Origin: JAKIYB01 sp964590255
GTDB taxonomy: Bacteria > Armatimonadota > Hebobacteria > CAIYQO01
DNA: 64,000 nucleotides
Direction of reading: 5' to 3'
Assembly: GCA_964590255.1 (NCBI GenBank)
Contig: CAZPYA010000001.1
Span: forward strand, 1 to 64,000
Part shown: piece by piece, positions 8,166 to 17,312 of the stretch
How the letters are laid out: each line of letters opens with the position of its first letter
Position numbering within the stretch: the first letter of the stretch is position 1
Made by a program: the position numbers and the translations under genes
Notes under the pieces: generated by a model
What the model saw: the letters and a program-made list of their open reading frames with translations, nothing else
The model's database searches: none
What the model was told of the DNA's origin: nothing

Positions 8166-10859
8166 CTACTCGCCGGCCTGGCTCATCAGGTAGTAGGTTC
8201 CGGTCTTCGGGTTGTACGCCACTTGCATGCGGAGCGCGCTGATCATGTAGCGCAGCGGCACCATCGTGCTGGCTTCGCGAATGACCGGCGCCACCGGCAG
8301 CGTGTAGCGGTCGTTATTGATGCGCGCCTCGGTGGAGCCGATCTGCACGTGCAGGTAGGTGTTGTCCGCCCAGGCGTTCACTTCGCGGGTTTCCGGCACC
8401 CAGACCACCACGCCGCCCTTCGCCTGCACCACGCTGCGCATGGGCACCATCGCGCGGCCCTGGATGATGAACGGGTCCGGCCCGCCGGCCACCGGCTCGT
8501 CGTCGAGGTAGATGCGGGCGGTGCCCTTCGGCACGCGCACCACCGTGTCCTTCGGCAGCGGGCGGTTGTCCGAGCTGAGGCCCGGGTTGATCTTCTCCAG
8601 CACGTCGGGGGTGGTGTTGTGCAGTCGGGCGATTTCGACGAGGGTCGTGTCCTTGTCGCCGACGATGAACCGGCCTTCGAGGTCGACCATCAGGTCTTCC
8701 ACCGGGATATTCACCGGGGGACGGTTCTTCGTCGCGCCGTGAGACGGGGCGATGTCGGTGGACTGCTGGCCACCGGACGGGAGCATGCCGTATTCATTGA
8801 CGGCAGCAGGGACCGCTTTGCCCGGCAGGCGGGCGATCTGCACCGCGGCGGCGTCCGGCCCCATGGCGCGCGGGCCGATAACGGCGGCGTCTGGCATCAT
8901 CATGCCGGCACCCGCGCGCAGATCGAGGTTCGCCAACGTTACCAGGCGCGCGGCATTGCCACCCGGCGGCAGCACCAGCATCTCCTGGTCACGGCTGGCG
9001 CCGTCACTCCACTGCACCGGGGTGCCGGGATGCGCTGGTAGAGCTTTTCCGGCCATCGCCAGCATCGGCCGCGCGAAGGACGGGGTGCTATCGGCGCGCG
9101 CCGCGGCGCCGGAGAGGTCGACCAGCGCCAACCGCATCGGCGTCAGGCGGGGCAGCCCGTATTCGCCCGCGGGGCGGGAGGCCAACGCATCCAGCGGCTG
9201 TGCGGCCTGCACCAGTTGGCCGGTATGGGCATCAAAGAGTACGGAAGTCATGGCCATCGGCGCGGATTTCGCGTCCACCGGGACGAGGGCGACGATGAGC
9301 GGGATGTCGGTGCGCACGTCGCCGCGGGCGGCGGCTTTCTGCACATCGATGGCCTCCAGCTTTGCCTGCAGCGCGAGGGTGCCCTCCACCGTGGTGGCGC
9401 GGCGGGCAACCGCATCACGATCGGCGGGCTGCACGCCCACGGCTTTCTCGCCGGCGCGCATGATCGTCAGGTCAACGCCGCGGACGCCGTGTGGGGTCAA
9501 CTTCATCGAGCCGGCCGGCACCAGCGCGACAAGCGCCAACTCCGGCTGATAGGCTTTTCCGGCGGGAGCGGCGGCGTCCGGCAGGCCGAGCGCGATGGAG
9601 GCCGGCGTGTAGCGCGGCGTCGCGCCCAGGAACGGGCGGGTCGATCCGGGATTCGCCAGCGTGACGGGCACGACGATGTAGCCGGCGCCTTTGCCGAACG
9701 CGGGATCACCCGTTACGGTGCCCGGCATCATCTTCGCGGACAGCATCGGCAGCGCGGCCACCGCCAGGGTGTCGCCGACGATGCCGCCCTTCGCCGCGGG
9801 TGTATTCGTGTCGAAGACGACCAGCGCCATCTGGGTAGAGCCCAGCGGAGCATTGGTCAGCGACGGACGGCCTACGCCGGCGGGCATGACGAGCACCGGC
9901 GATTTTACGCGTTCGCCCTTCCGGGCAGCAAAGGCGGCGGCGCCTTCGGCGAAGCGAGGCTGCGATTTATCCTGCGCCACCAGCGCGACCAGCGTGTCGG
10001 TGTCGGTGAGAATTTGCGCGCGCGGGTCGCCTTTAAACTCGCCCACCCGAATGGCGCCGACCTCAAAGCTTCCGCGGTCGTTATGTCCGGTGAAAAGGAG
10101 ATCCCATTCCGCCTCTTTGCCGGTATTCAATTCCGGACCTCGTGTTGGTGGCCGCTCTTTCTGGGTGAACTGCGCCGCGGTGCGCACGGTCACCGGCAGA
10201 CTGTTGGCCATATTATCGAAGAGGTCGGCGGCGCTGGCGCGGAGCACGAAGATGCTGCCGGACTCCCCTTCCATCATCGGATTCCAGAATGGCATCACGA
10301 ACGGCGCCTCATTCGTGTAGAGGCGCATCTTGTCGTTGATGAAAATTTGCACATACTTCACGCCGGAATCATCGGTGGCATCCACCTTGATATCCGTCGC
10401 GCCGGTGAGGACGTCGCCTTCGCGCGGGGAGACGATGCGCACCTTCGGCGGATTCGTCTCGCGCAGCACCGGGGATTCGAGGATGACGCGCGTCTGCTGC
10501 TGGCTGACGCGGCCCTTAATATCGTACAGCTTGACGATGAGCAGGTGCGGGCCGGCTTTCACGCTGATCTGCCGGAGGTCGCCGTCCACCCGGAAGTGGC
10601 CCTGGGCGATGGGCTTGCGGATGCGGCCCACCACCAGCTCGGTGCTGTCGAGGTAGGCCTCGAAGCGCACCACCGGAGCGTCGGCGTCGCAGTCAAACTG
10701 GATGGCGATGGGCACCAGGCTGCCGGAGATGCGCGCGTTCAGCTCGGGCTGTATGATGGTGAAGGACGGGCCGTCCTGGGCGAGCAGCGGCAGAATGCCG
10801 AAGAGCACCAGGGCCGTGATAAAGGCCAGACTCCAAACAAGAACCGAGCGCGTGCGCAT
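8166..10859 (-). CDS. secreted LysM and copper-amine-oxidase-N1 domain protein
   Basis: 897 aa exported protein. A signal peptide or N-terminal TM occupies residues 1-28 (WSLAFITALVLFGILPLLAQ). Two Ig-like repeats follow (about 34-130 and 138-228, the second with PPKVRIVSPREGDVLTGATDIKV). A long Ala/Gly/Pro-rich middle carries no recognised domain. Near residue 740 a LysM-like segment appears (FIVGDKDTTLVEIARLHNT, then INPGLSSDNRPLPKDTVVRVP). The C-terminus is a copper amine oxidase N1-type domain (IYLDDEPVAGGPDPFIIQGRAMVPMR ... MVPLRYMISALRMQVAYN), a non-catalytic cell-wall/envelope module. The start has AGGAG 8 nt upstream. Likely a cell-envelope-associated structural or binding protein; substrate unknown. 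Confidence 0.8.
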   Translation of the reverse strand: MRTRSVLVWSLAFITALVLFGILPLLAQDGPSFTIIQPELNARISGSLVPIAIQFDCDADAPVVRFEAYLDSTELVVGRIRKPIAQGHFRVDGDLRQISVKAGPHLLIVKLYDIKGRVSQQQTRVILESPVLRETNPPKVRIVSPREGDVLTGATDIKVDATDDSGVKYVQIFINDKMRLYTNEAPFVMPFWNPMMEGESGSIFVLRASAADLFDNMANSLPVTVRTAAQFTQKERPPTRGPELNTGKEAEWDLLFTGHNDRGSFEVGAIRVGEFKGDPRAQILTDTDTLVALVAQDKSQPRFAEGAAAFAARKGERVKSPVLVMPAGVGRPSLTNAPLGSTQMALVVFDTNTPAAKGGIVGDTLAVAALPMLSAKMMPGTVTGDPAFGKGAGYIVVPVTLANPGSTRPFLGATPRYTPASIALGLPDAAAPAGKAYQPELALVALVPAGSMKLTPHGVRGVDLTIMRAGEKAVGVQPADRDAVARRATTVEGTLALQAKLEAIDVQKAAARGDVRTDIPLIVALVPVDAKSAPMAMTSVLFDAHTGQLVQAAQPLDALASRPAGEYGLPRLTPMRLALVDLSGAAARADSTPSFARPMLAMAGKALPAHPGTPVQWSDGASRDQEMLVLPPGGNAARLVTLANLDLRAGAGMMMPDAAVIGPRAMGPDAAAVQIARLPGKAVPAAVNEYGMLPSGGQQSTDIAPSHGATKNRPPVNIPVEDLMVDLEGRFIVGDKDTTLVEIARLHNTTPDVLEKINPGLSSDNRPLPKDTVVRVPKGTARIYLDDEPVAGGPDPFIIQGRAMVPMRSVVQAKGGVVVWVPETREVNAWADNTYLHVQIGSTEARINNDRYTLPVAPVIREASTMVPLRYMISALRMQVAYNPKTGTYYLMSQAGE

Positions 10860-10963
10860 GTTGCCTTCTCCTCGTTGTCGACACCGTCAGGCATCCCTAT
10901 ACGATCGTGGGGTCGCATACGTTGCCGTGGCGCGGAAACCCCTTCTGCACCCAATTAGTAACT

Positions 10964-10992
10964 ACTGTAACATGCGGCAAGGGATTAGTCAA
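10964..10992 (-). promoter_or_regulatory. sigma-70 promoter for LysM/CuAO-N1 gene
   Basis: Minus-strand TTGACT - 17 nt - TACAGT. It lies about 105 nt upstream of the ATG at 10859. Confidence 0.55.
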
Positions 10993-11068
10993 TGAGGTGA
11001 ACATGACTGGGTTGCTGTGGGAGGAGACGCTTGTTGGCTCCATCGCCAATCGCTTCCTTACCGGGCGG

Positions 11069-11731
11069 TCAATCCCACGGTCGCTTCAGCCGTGGGGTGA
11101 TGGTGAGGACGGGGGGACCGGCGGGGGCGGGGAGGCCGGCGGGGGCGCACTGTAGCACCACCGGAAGGCCGAGTCTCTTGGCTAATCGGCGCGCCTGCGC
11201 CAGTCCGGCGGCGAGATCGTCCGGCGTGGTGGCGGGCCCCAGGTGGGTGTTGCTCACCAGCCCGGTGAGGGTAAGCCGGGACGCGGCGGCCATCTCTGCC
11301 AGCCGCGCCGCGGCGTCGGCGGGGGTGGCGGTGGTGGGCCGGAAGAAGTTGACCACCGCCCAGAGCTGATAGGCAGTCAGTCGCGGGGCGAACTGCGCGA
11401 CGACAGTGGCGCCTACCGGGTCGCCGCCCAGGTCCACCACCGTGCGGCCGCGCGGGTGGAGCATCGCCGCCGCCGCCGCGGGGGGCAGCGCCGGGGCATC
11501 GTTTTGCGCGAGATGCGCGGTCGGCGCAATCACCTCGACGCCCCGCGCTTCCAGGGCGGCGCGGTGATCGAGCACGCGAAAATAGGGGGTGATGAAGTCC
11601 ATCTCCACCAGCGTCACCGGCCCGTGGGGGGCCAGCGCCGCCGCCAGCGCCAGCGCGCATTCCGTCTTGCCGCTGCCGTAGGCGCCGGTGAGCAGCACGG
11701 TGCCGGGGGTGGGGATCAACTCTGCCAGCAT
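11069..11731 (-). CDS. P-loop ATPase of unknown function
   Basis: 220 aa from the ATG that follows a GGGAGG ribosome site; longer in-frame starts would overlap the dgt gene. Near the N-terminus is a Walker A motif GAYGSGKTE, then VTLVEMDFITPYFR (P-loop NTPase strand with Asp), and TVVDLGGDPVGATVV, a Walker-B/switch-like DxGG segment. The layout resembles SIMIBI/ParA-like or CobQ-like nucleotide-binding proteins rather than AAA ATPases. No sensor, DNA-binding or membrane part is visible. It follows dgt by 77 nt on the same strand. Function cannot be named from sequence. Confidence 0.75.
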   Translation of the reverse strand: MLAELIPTPGTVLLTGAYGSGKTECALALAAALAPHGPVTLVEMDFITPYFRVLDHRAALEARGVEVIAPTAHLAQNDAPALPPAAAAAMLHPRGRTVVDLGGDPVGATVVAQFAPRLTAYQLWAVVNFFRPTTATPADAAARLAEMAAASRLTLTGLVSNTHLGPATTPDDLAAGLAQARRLAKRLGLPVVLQCAPAGLPAPAGPPVLTITPRLKRPWD

Positions 11732-11808
11732 GCAACCCTCCCCGGCCGGCATGTCCGGCGTTGTATATAATAAGGAAAGTCGCGGGGGGTCCGCATCACA
11801 CGCCTCGC

Positions 11809-12870
11809 TTACGCCTGCCCACGCAATCGCCGGAATTCCGTTTCGGCGAAGGCGTCGGTCATCCCGGCGATATGATCGCACACCAGCCGCGCGCGGTCGG
11901 CGGTCGGCAGCGCCGCGTCGAGGCCGGGCACCAGCACCGGCCGGGCCATGAATTCGTCGAAGAGGGTGGTGATCACCTCGCGGATATGCGCGCGGATGTG
12001 CTGCGGCATCGAGCGGGACAGGTAGAGGTGCTCATACATGAAGTCCTTCAGCTCATTGGTGAGCGCGGTCATCGCCGGGGACATGCGGATGGCGGCCAGG
12101 TCGGCGCTGGCGCTGATGACGTCGCCGACCATGGCGGTGAGGCGCGTCGCGTGGGTGGCGCCTAGCCGCTCACGCACGGAATCGGGCAGCGCGTCGGGAG
12201 TGAGTTTGCCCGTGCGCAGCGCGTCGTCGATATCGTGGCTGCTGTAGGCGATGCGGTCGCACAGCGCGACGAGCTGGCCTTCCAGCGTACTGGCCACCTC
12301 GTCCATGGACGCGGGCAGGTCGGCGGCGCCCTTGCTGTGGCGCAGGATGCCGTCACGCGTCTCCCAGGTGAGGTTCAGCCCGGCGCCGTCGCGCTCCAGC
12401 ACGTCCACCACGCGCAGGCTTTGCTCGCTGTGGCGGAAGCCGGCGGCGCGGTCGAATTCGCGATACACGGCGTCCAGCACCGCCTCGCCGGAATGGCCGA
12501 AGGGGCTGTGGCCGAGGTCGTGGCCGAGGGCGATCGCCTCGGTCAGGTCTTCATTGAGGCGCAGCGCGCGGGCGATGGTGCGCGCCACCTGGCTGACCTC
12601 CAGCGAGTGAGTGAGGCGGGTGCGCTCGTGATCGCCGCGCGGTGGGGCGAAGACCTGAGTTTTGCCGGCCAATCGGCGAAAGGCCTTGCTGTGCAGAATG
12701 CGGTCGCGGTCGCGCTGATATTCGGTGCGGTAGGGGCAGGGATCATCCGGTCGCGCCCGACCGCGGGTCTGCGCGCTCCGCGCCGCCCGCGGAGCGAGGG
12801 TCTGCGCCTCCCAGTATTCCGAAACCTGCCGGGGGCACCAGTCGGTGCCGATGGGTGTGGTGATGTCCAT
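11809..12870 (-). CDS. dgt: deoxyguanosinetriphosphate triphosphohydrolase-like HD protein
   Basis: 353 aa HD-domain hydrolase that splits dNTPs into deoxynucleoside and triphosphate. Motifs seen: the family entry YRTEYQRDRDRILHSKAFRRL (about 47-67), the first metal His in RTRLTHSLEVSQVARTIARAL, the HD pair in ALGHDLGHSPFGHSGE, the HS in GFRHSEQSLRV, and the distal Asp in LCDRIAYSSHDIDDAL. These match the dGTPase-like group (type 2). The C-terminus ends soon after the HD core, normal for the shorter bacterial family. Its role is nucleotide pool control. Confidence 0.92.
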   Translation of the reverse strand: MDITTPIGTDWCPRQVSEYWEAQTLAPRAARSAQTRGRARPDDPCPYRTEYQRDRDRILHSKAFRRLAGKTQVFAPPRGDHERTRLTHSLEVSQVARTIARALRLNEDLTEAIALGHDLGHSPFGHSGEAVLDAVYREFDRAAGFRHSEQSLRVVDVLERDGAGLNLTWETRDGILRHSKGAADLPASMDEVASTLEGQLVALCDRIAYSSHDIDDALRTGKLTPDALPDSVRERLGATHATRLTAMVGDVISASADLAAIRMSPAMTALTNELKDFMYEHLYLSRSMPQHIRAHIREVITTLFDEFMARPVLVPGLDAALPTADRARLVCDHIAGMTDAFAETEFRRLRGQA

Positions 12871-12897
12871 ACGTTATCGCGGCGGGGCCGCCACCCT

Positions 12898-12926
12898 ATT
12901 GTACCGGCCTCCCCGGCACGCGGCAA
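12898..12926 (-). promoter_or_regulatory. sigma-70 promoter for dgt
   Basis: Minus-strand TTGCCG - 17 nt - TACAAT, ending 27 nt before the dgt ATG. It predicts a short leader without an obvious ribosome binding site. Confidence 0.6.
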
Positions 12927-13029
12927 GGGCGAGGGGTGAATTTGCGATGGGGGGGAAGAGGGGAAGTGGATGCGCGACGCGGTGGCGCGGGGATGCCGGC
13001 CACCGCGTCGCGGTTCGGGAGGCACACGG

Positions 13030-13833
13030 TCAATAGATGACGGGCGTCTGTTCCTCATAGATGCCATTGTCGGAATAGCGGTAGATAATGCCGCCGTAGG
13101 CCACGTTGGAGTCGCCGAGCCCGAAGGCGCGGGTGGTGCCGACTTCCAGCCAGAAGTGGTCAGAGAGCGGGCGACGGATCGCGGCGGAGATGGTGGCTTC
13201 GCGCAGCATCATCGCGCCGGACTTCTGCTCCGGCAGATACTCGACGGACACCGAGTTGTTATGGGCGCTCATGTAGGAGATGCCGAGATACGGCTTGATG
13301 AAATTGGCGGTAACAGCGCCGGAGTAACTGGTGTAGATGAGCCCGCTGTGCGCGCGGATGGTGAAGCCTTCCTCGACGTTGTCGCCCTGCACCAGCAGCA
13401 GCTTGGAGACGGCGAGGTAGCCTTCCGCGGCGGTGAGCTCGCCGGCGGTGACGCCTTTTTCGCGATAGGCGCGCAGGCCGACCGCCACGCCCGGATTCTT
13501 CCCATAGAGCGTTTCGTCGATGAGCGACATCTTCACCGCCCCGCCGTAGACGTTCACGCCCTTGATATTATCTTTCGCCTCGCTGTAGAGCACGCCGATC
13601 TCGAAATTCGTGCCGAGGCCGTAAATCAGGCGGATCGGGAAGCTGACGGTATTGCCCGCCGGCGTCTTCATCGGGAGGAAATCGACCGCCAGTTCGACGG
13701 TGGCTTCTTGCTGCACGTCGGCGATGGGGGCCATCACGATGCCGGTGTCGGCGAACAGCGTCGGGAACGCCCAGGTGGCCAGGGCCGCCGCCAGCAGGGC
13801 GACGGAACACAGCAGCCGCAGTGTCATCTTCAT
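13030..13833 (-). CDS. exported beta-barrel-like protein, paralogue of neighbour
   Basis: 267 aa with a signal peptide (LRLLCSVALLAAALATWA, cleavage near AFP). The mature protein begins PTLFADTGIVMAPIAD and consists of alternating amphipathic strands rich in Tyr/Gly (FEIGVLYSEAKDNIKGV, GLIYTSYSGAVTANFIKPYLGISYM), ending in an aromatic-containing strand. It looks like a small outer-membrane barrel of the YjbH-like 'TG(L/I)V..P' type. Start chosen at the Met with AAGGAG 8 nt upstream; an 18-codon extension is ignored. The gene just upstream on this strand encodes a related protein with the same post-signal motif, so the pair is probably a tandem duplication in one transcript. Confidence 0.75.
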   Translation of the reverse strand: MKMTLRLLCSVALLAAALATWAFPTLFADTGIVMAPIADVQQEATVELAVDFLPMKTPAGNTVSFPIRLIYGLGTNFEIGVLYSEAKDNIKGVNVYGGAVKMSLIDETLYGKNPGVAVGLRAYREKGVTAGELTAAEGYLAVSKLLLVQGDNVEEGFTIRAHSGLIYTSYSGAVTANFIKPYLGISYMSAHNNSVSVEYLPEQKSGAMMLREATISAAIRRPLSDHFWLEVGTTRAFGLGDSNVAYGGIIYRYSDNGIYEEQTPVIY

Positions 13834-13950
13834 AATGTGGCTCCTTAGCTCTCGGGAATGCGCCGGATCGGCGCCATCTTTATTCAAGACTTCGCCGTTC
13901 CCGCGCGGATGCCTTCCGGACGGGTGAAAATTCTGCCGTGCCGCCGCGCG

Positions 13951-14607
13951 CTACAGCATCAGGGCGTAGCCAGCGAAGAAATACGTCTCGTCGCTGCCGA
14001 GCAGTCCCAACGCATTGGTGAGACCGATGGTGGTGGCGGTGAACTCCTGCGGGCGCACCAGCAGGAAGGAATAGATGGGGTGCGGCTCCAGCAGCCGGTC
14101 GCTCTTGAGCTGGTATTCCGCGCGCAATTGCATGCCGCCGGGCACCTGCAGCGCCAGTCCGGCGTAGGGACGCACGGCGTCCGCCGCTCCCGCCGTGGTG
14201 CGGATCTCCGTCCACGTCACCCCGCCGGTGAGCGCCAGCAGCCCGGGGGTGGTCGCCGCCAGATACAGGCAGCGCTCGGTGACGGAGGCGGCGTCGAGAT
14301 AGATCGCCCCGCCGGCGAGGGCGATGTCGCCGGGCATGGTAAACACCAACTTGCCATTGAGGCCGACGGTGTTTTCGTCGTCGAGACTGTAGAGCGCGCC
14401 GATCTCGCCGCCGGCCAGCCCCAGCACGGCGCGCAGGCTGACTCCGCGGTCGCCCGGGTTCTCCGCCACGTCGCCGGCGAGCGACAGCCGGCTGGTCGCG
14501 GGGCGGGCGTCGGGCAGTACCACCAGCCCGGTGGGGCCGGAGAGCGTGGGCAAGGCCCGCGCCGCCAGCGCGGCGAGGAGCAGCAGCAGGGGCAGGATAC
14601 GTGCCAT
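13951..14607 (-). CDS. exported beta-barrel-like protein (first of tandem pair)
   Basis: 218 aa: signal peptide ARILPLLLLLAALAARA, then PTLSGPTGLVVLPDARPATSRLSL, closely parallel to PTLFADTGIVMAPIAD in the downstream paralogue. The rest reads as short beta strands (GEIGALYSLDDENTVGLNGKL, YAGLALQVPGGMQLRAEYQL) and ends AGYALML. GGGAG precedes the chosen ATG, and a strong promoter lies about 50 nt upstream. The 117-nt spacing to the second gene fits an operon. Predicted outer-membrane localisation is inferred from strand pattern, not proven. Confidence 0.75.
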   Translation of the reverse strand: MARILPLLLLLAALAARALPTLSGPTGLVVLPDARPATSRLSLAGDVAENPGDRGVSLRAVLGLAGGEIGALYSLDDENTVGLNGKLVFTMPGDIALAGGAIYLDAASVTERCLYLAATTPGLLALTGGVTWTEIRTTAGAADAVRPYAGLALQVPGGMQLRAEYQLKSDRLLEPHPIYSFLLVRPQEFTATTIGLTNALGLLGSDETYFFAGYALML

Positions 14608-14656
14608 GATCGTGTCTCCCGGTTGGCGCACGGAATGGGGAAGGCGCGCCAGCGCG

Positions 14657-14686
14657 AGTATACGGGCGGGGTTCGGAGGCTGTCAA
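14657..14686 (-). promoter_or_regulatory. strong sigma-70 promoter for tandem barrel genes
   Basis: Minus-strand TTGACA - 18 nt - TATACT, among the best consensus matches in the window. It lies about 50 nt before the ATG at 14607. Confidence 0.7.
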
Positions 14687-14764
14687 GCGAGAGCGAGCGT
14701 AAGCAAACAAAAGTATGCTAACAACTGCTGCTAATCAACCGTTGCTGATGTCGGCAAATTGGGC

Positions 14765-14881
14765 GGGCGAGCGTCCTCGCGAGCCGACGTCGGGTGAAAA
14801 TATTATCCGTCGCCACCAAACTATAGTAGCACACGACATGCCAAGCTTCCACCCGGCGTCGGCTCGCGGGGACGCTCGCCC
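14765..14881. repeat. 117-bp imperfect palindrome (32-bp arms)
   Basis: Left arm 14765-14796 and right arm 14850-14881 are reverse complements with 2 mismatches in 32. The outer ends read GGGCGAGCGTCC and GGACGCTCGCCC. The 53-bp centre is AT-richer (contains TATTATCC and ACTATAGTAG). It lies in a 426-bp gap without genes between the barrel pair and the oxidoreductase; nothing else is seen there apart from the promoter above. Confidence 0.75.
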
Positions 14882-15033
14882 TCTCGGCTATCCCTGGCCC
14901 CGTGTGCTTATTCGTGGAAGGAATATGCACACGCGTGTCACCTCTGCGCGATTCCGCGAGGACGACGGAATTCCGCCAGGCGTGGAGCACGGCCGGGAAA
15001 CGGTTGTCGCGGAAGACGAGGGGTGAAGTATCC

Positions 15034-16146
15034 TCACGGTTGCTGCTCCGTCCCGTCCTGGGCGCGAGCCAACTCGCGGGCCTGCAGCGCGAGGGCGAGA
15101 GCGGCGCGACCGTCGTCGCCGGTGACGCGCGGGCGGTGGGCGGGGCGTTGGGTCCAGGCGATGAAGTCGGCCATGGCGGCGCGGACAGCCTGCCCGTAGA
15201 CGAGTTGTTTTTCCGCGGTGGCGGCCCCGGCGTGCACCAGCATGGTGGCGGTCACCGGCTCACCATTGGCGCGCAGGTTGTTGCCGCCCAGCTCGCTGGC
15301 GGTCACCCAGCCGTCCGGCAGGATGTCCCGCAGCCGCGCGATCTCCGCCGCGGTCATCACCCCGTCCAGCTCCAGCCGGTCGGGCAGCCAGCCGTCCAGC
15401 CGGACGCGACCGCGGGCGCAGGCAAGCTCGCACCAGGTGCGCTCCAGCGGCGACGCCTGGTCGAAGGCATGGTAGAAGGCGGCAATGGTCTGGCGCCCAT
15501 AGCGCAGCACGATCTGCCACTTGTCCTCCACCCCGGCGGCGCGGCAGGTGCGCCCGGCCCAGCAGAGCCGACCGGGGCCGAGGATGGAGCCGACGATGTC
15601 GAAGAAATGCACCCCATGCTCCACCGGGATGGCGCCGCTGCGCGCGGGCTGCCAGAACCAGTGCTCGGGCGGCAGGTCGGCGGCCTGGTTCTCAAAGAGC
15701 AGCCGTTGCGGCGAGCCGAGTAGCTCCGCTTGCACGATCGCGCGCAGCGCGTCGTAGAGCCGGCTGTAGCGCATGACGAAGTTGATGCCCACCCGCACGC
15801 CGCGGCGCTCGGCGGCAGCGAGCATGGCATCGGCGTCCTCCAGCGTCAGCGCCAGCGGCTTTTCGCAAAAGACGTGCTTGCCCGCCTTGATGGCGGCGAG
15901 GGCCGGCTCCCGGCGCAGATCGGGCGGCGTGGCGAGGTGGATGATGTCGACGTCCGGGTGCGTCACGAGCCGCTGCCACCCCGACACGGCGTGGGGAATG
16001 CCATACTGGCGCGCGAGGGCGACGTATTTCTCCGGGTGCGCGCCGCCGATGGCCGTCACCCGCACGCCCAGCATGCGCTGGAACTGCTCCAGACAAAAGC
16101 GCCCGAAACCGCCCACGCCCAGGATGCCGATTCGCACCTCCGCCAC
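15034..16146 (-). CDS. Gfo/Idh/MocA family NAD(P)-dependent oxidoreductase
   Basis: 370 aa from a GTG preceded by GGAGGAGGAG. The N-terminal Rossmann fold has VRIGILGVGGFGRFCLEQF (GxGGxG), the acidic/VTAIGG switch, HLATPPDLRREPALAAIKAG and the hallmark HVFCEKPLALTLEDADAML with the catalytic EKP lysine. The C-terminal GFO_IDH_MocA_C region includes NFVMRYSRLYDALRAIVQ and the PVEHGVHFFDIVGSILG substrate-binding His. Such enzymes oxidise or reduce sugars, inositols or related polyols; the exact substrate cannot be read. It stands alone between repeats and the parS/parB region. Confidence 0.9.
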   Translation of the reverse strand: MAEVRIGILGVGGFGRFCLEQFQRMLGVRVTAIGGAHPEKYVALARQYGIPHAVSGWQRLVTHPDVDIIHLATPPDLRREPALAAIKAGKHVFCEKPLALTLEDADAMLAAAERRGVRVGINFVMRYSRLYDALRAIVQAELLGSPQRLLFENQAADLPPEHWFWQPARSGAIPVEHGVHFFDIVGSILGPGRLCWAGRTCRAAGVEDKWQIVLRYGRQTIAAFYHAFDQASPLERTWCELACARGRVRLDGWLPDRLELDGVMTAAEIARLRDILPDGWVTASELGGNNLRANGEPVTATMLVHAGAATAEKQLVYGQAVRAAMADFIAWTQRPAHRPRVTGDDGRAALALALQARELARAQDGTEQQP

Positions 16147-16454
16147 GCGCTCCTCCTCCCTGGCCCCTGCTCGTCCTCGAAGCAATCCACCTGGCGAGTG
16201 AGCCATTACACGCACCATTCTAGCGGGACCGGGGGAACACGTGTGGCACGGTTCTGCGCCAAGGTGCACGAGAAACGACCCAGGCAGAAGCGCCCGGGCC
16301 GTGTTTCACGTGAAACACGCAAAATGCTACCAGGAAAGTAGACTTTACCAGCGCCCGCCAGACGCGCGCAAAGGGGTACGGCATACCTGAAGGTATGCCG
16401 ATTTGTTGCGGCCGCGTAGCGGGCGGCCAGGCGCCTTTACGGGCATTTTCACGT
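16147..16454. other. gap between oxidoreductase and parB holding parS
   Basis: 308 bp without a gene. The only recognised element is the perfect parS palindrome at 16302-16317. A small inverted repeat GGCATACCTGAAGGTATGCC follows near 16380-16399 and may act as a terminator-like hairpin for parB. Confidence 0.5.
16302..16317. promoter_or_regulatory. parS: parS centromere site 1
   Basis: Perfect 16-bp palindrome TGTTTCACGTGAAACA, the widely conserved bacterial ParB-binding parS sequence. It lies 138 bp downstream of the parB stop. Confidence 0.95.
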
Positions 16455-17312
16455 TCAAGGCCGCGTGACGGGGTGAATCGCCTCGAAGATGCGGTCAAGA
16501 TCGTCGGCGGTGTAGTACTCGATCTCGATGACCCCTTTGTCGCAGGTGGAGCCGGGGCGGAAGCGCACCTTTACCCCCAGCGTGCCCTGGAAGTCGTCCT
16601 GCACCTGGATGAGGTTAGGGTCGAGATCGGGCTTTGCCATTTTGCGGCGGGCGGGGGCGTCCGGCGTGCGCGGGGTGACCAGCGCCTCCACCGCGCGCAC
16701 GGAGAGGCCGCGAGCCACCGTCTCCTGAAAGATCGTCTGCTGGCGAGCCGGGTCGGGGGCGGCGAGCAGCGCGCGGGCGTGCCCCTCGCTGATGCTCCCC
16801 GCGGCGACCGCCGCCTGGATGGGGGCGGGCAGCCCGAGCAGGCGCAGCGTGTTCGCCACCGTCGGGCGGCTCTTGCCCACCCGCGCGGCTACCTCCGTCT
16901 GGGAGAAGCCGAACTCGTCCATGAGCTGCTGATATGACTGCGCCGCTTCCATGGGGTTCAGGTCTTCGCGCTGCAGGTTCTCCACCAGTGCCAGTTCGAG
17001 CATCTCCGCGTCGGTGCAGTCGCGCACCATCACCGGCACTTCCGCCAGCCCGGCCTTGCGCGCGGCCTGCAGGCGGCGCTCGCCGGCGATGAGCTGGTAG
17101 CCGCCGTCGCGCGGGCGCACGGTGAGCGGCTGCAGGATGCCGTGCTGGCGGATCGACTCGGCCAACTCCTCCAGCGCCTCCGGCGCAAAGGCGCGCCGCG
17201 GCTGATACGGGTTGACGGCGATGGCGACGATGGGCACGAACTCCGGCCCGGCGCCGGTATTCAGCTCCGCGCCGGGGATGAGCGAACCGAGGCCGTTGCG
17301 GCGTTTCAACAT
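16455..17312 (-). CDS. parB: chromosome partitioning protein ParB (Spo0J)
   Basis: 285 aa CTP-dependent clamp that loads at parS. It begins MLKRRNGLGSLIPG. It has the box I region VNPYQPRRAFAPEALEELAESI, the CTP-binding box II GERRLQAARKAG, box III LALVENLQREDLNPMEAAQSY, the helix-turn-helix FSQTEVAARVGKSRPTVANTLRLL (about 133-156) and a C-terminal dimerisation region. The family-typical length and three parS sites nearby leave little doubt. It overlaps the parA stop by 7 nt. Confidence 0.97.
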   Translation of the reverse strand: MLKRRNGLGSLIPGAELNTGAGPEFVPIVAIAVNPYQPRRAFAPEALEELAESIRQHGILQPLTVRPRDGGYQLIAGERRLQAARKAGLAEVPVMVRDCTDAEMLELALVENLQREDLNPMEAAQSYQQLMDEFGFSQTEVAARVGKSRPTVANTLRLLGLPAPIQAAVAAGSISEGHARALLAAPDPARQQTIFQETVARGLSVRAVEALVTPRTPDAPARRKMAKPDLDPNLIQVQDDFQGTLGVKVRFRPGSTCDKGVIEIEYYTADDLDRIFEAIHPVTRP

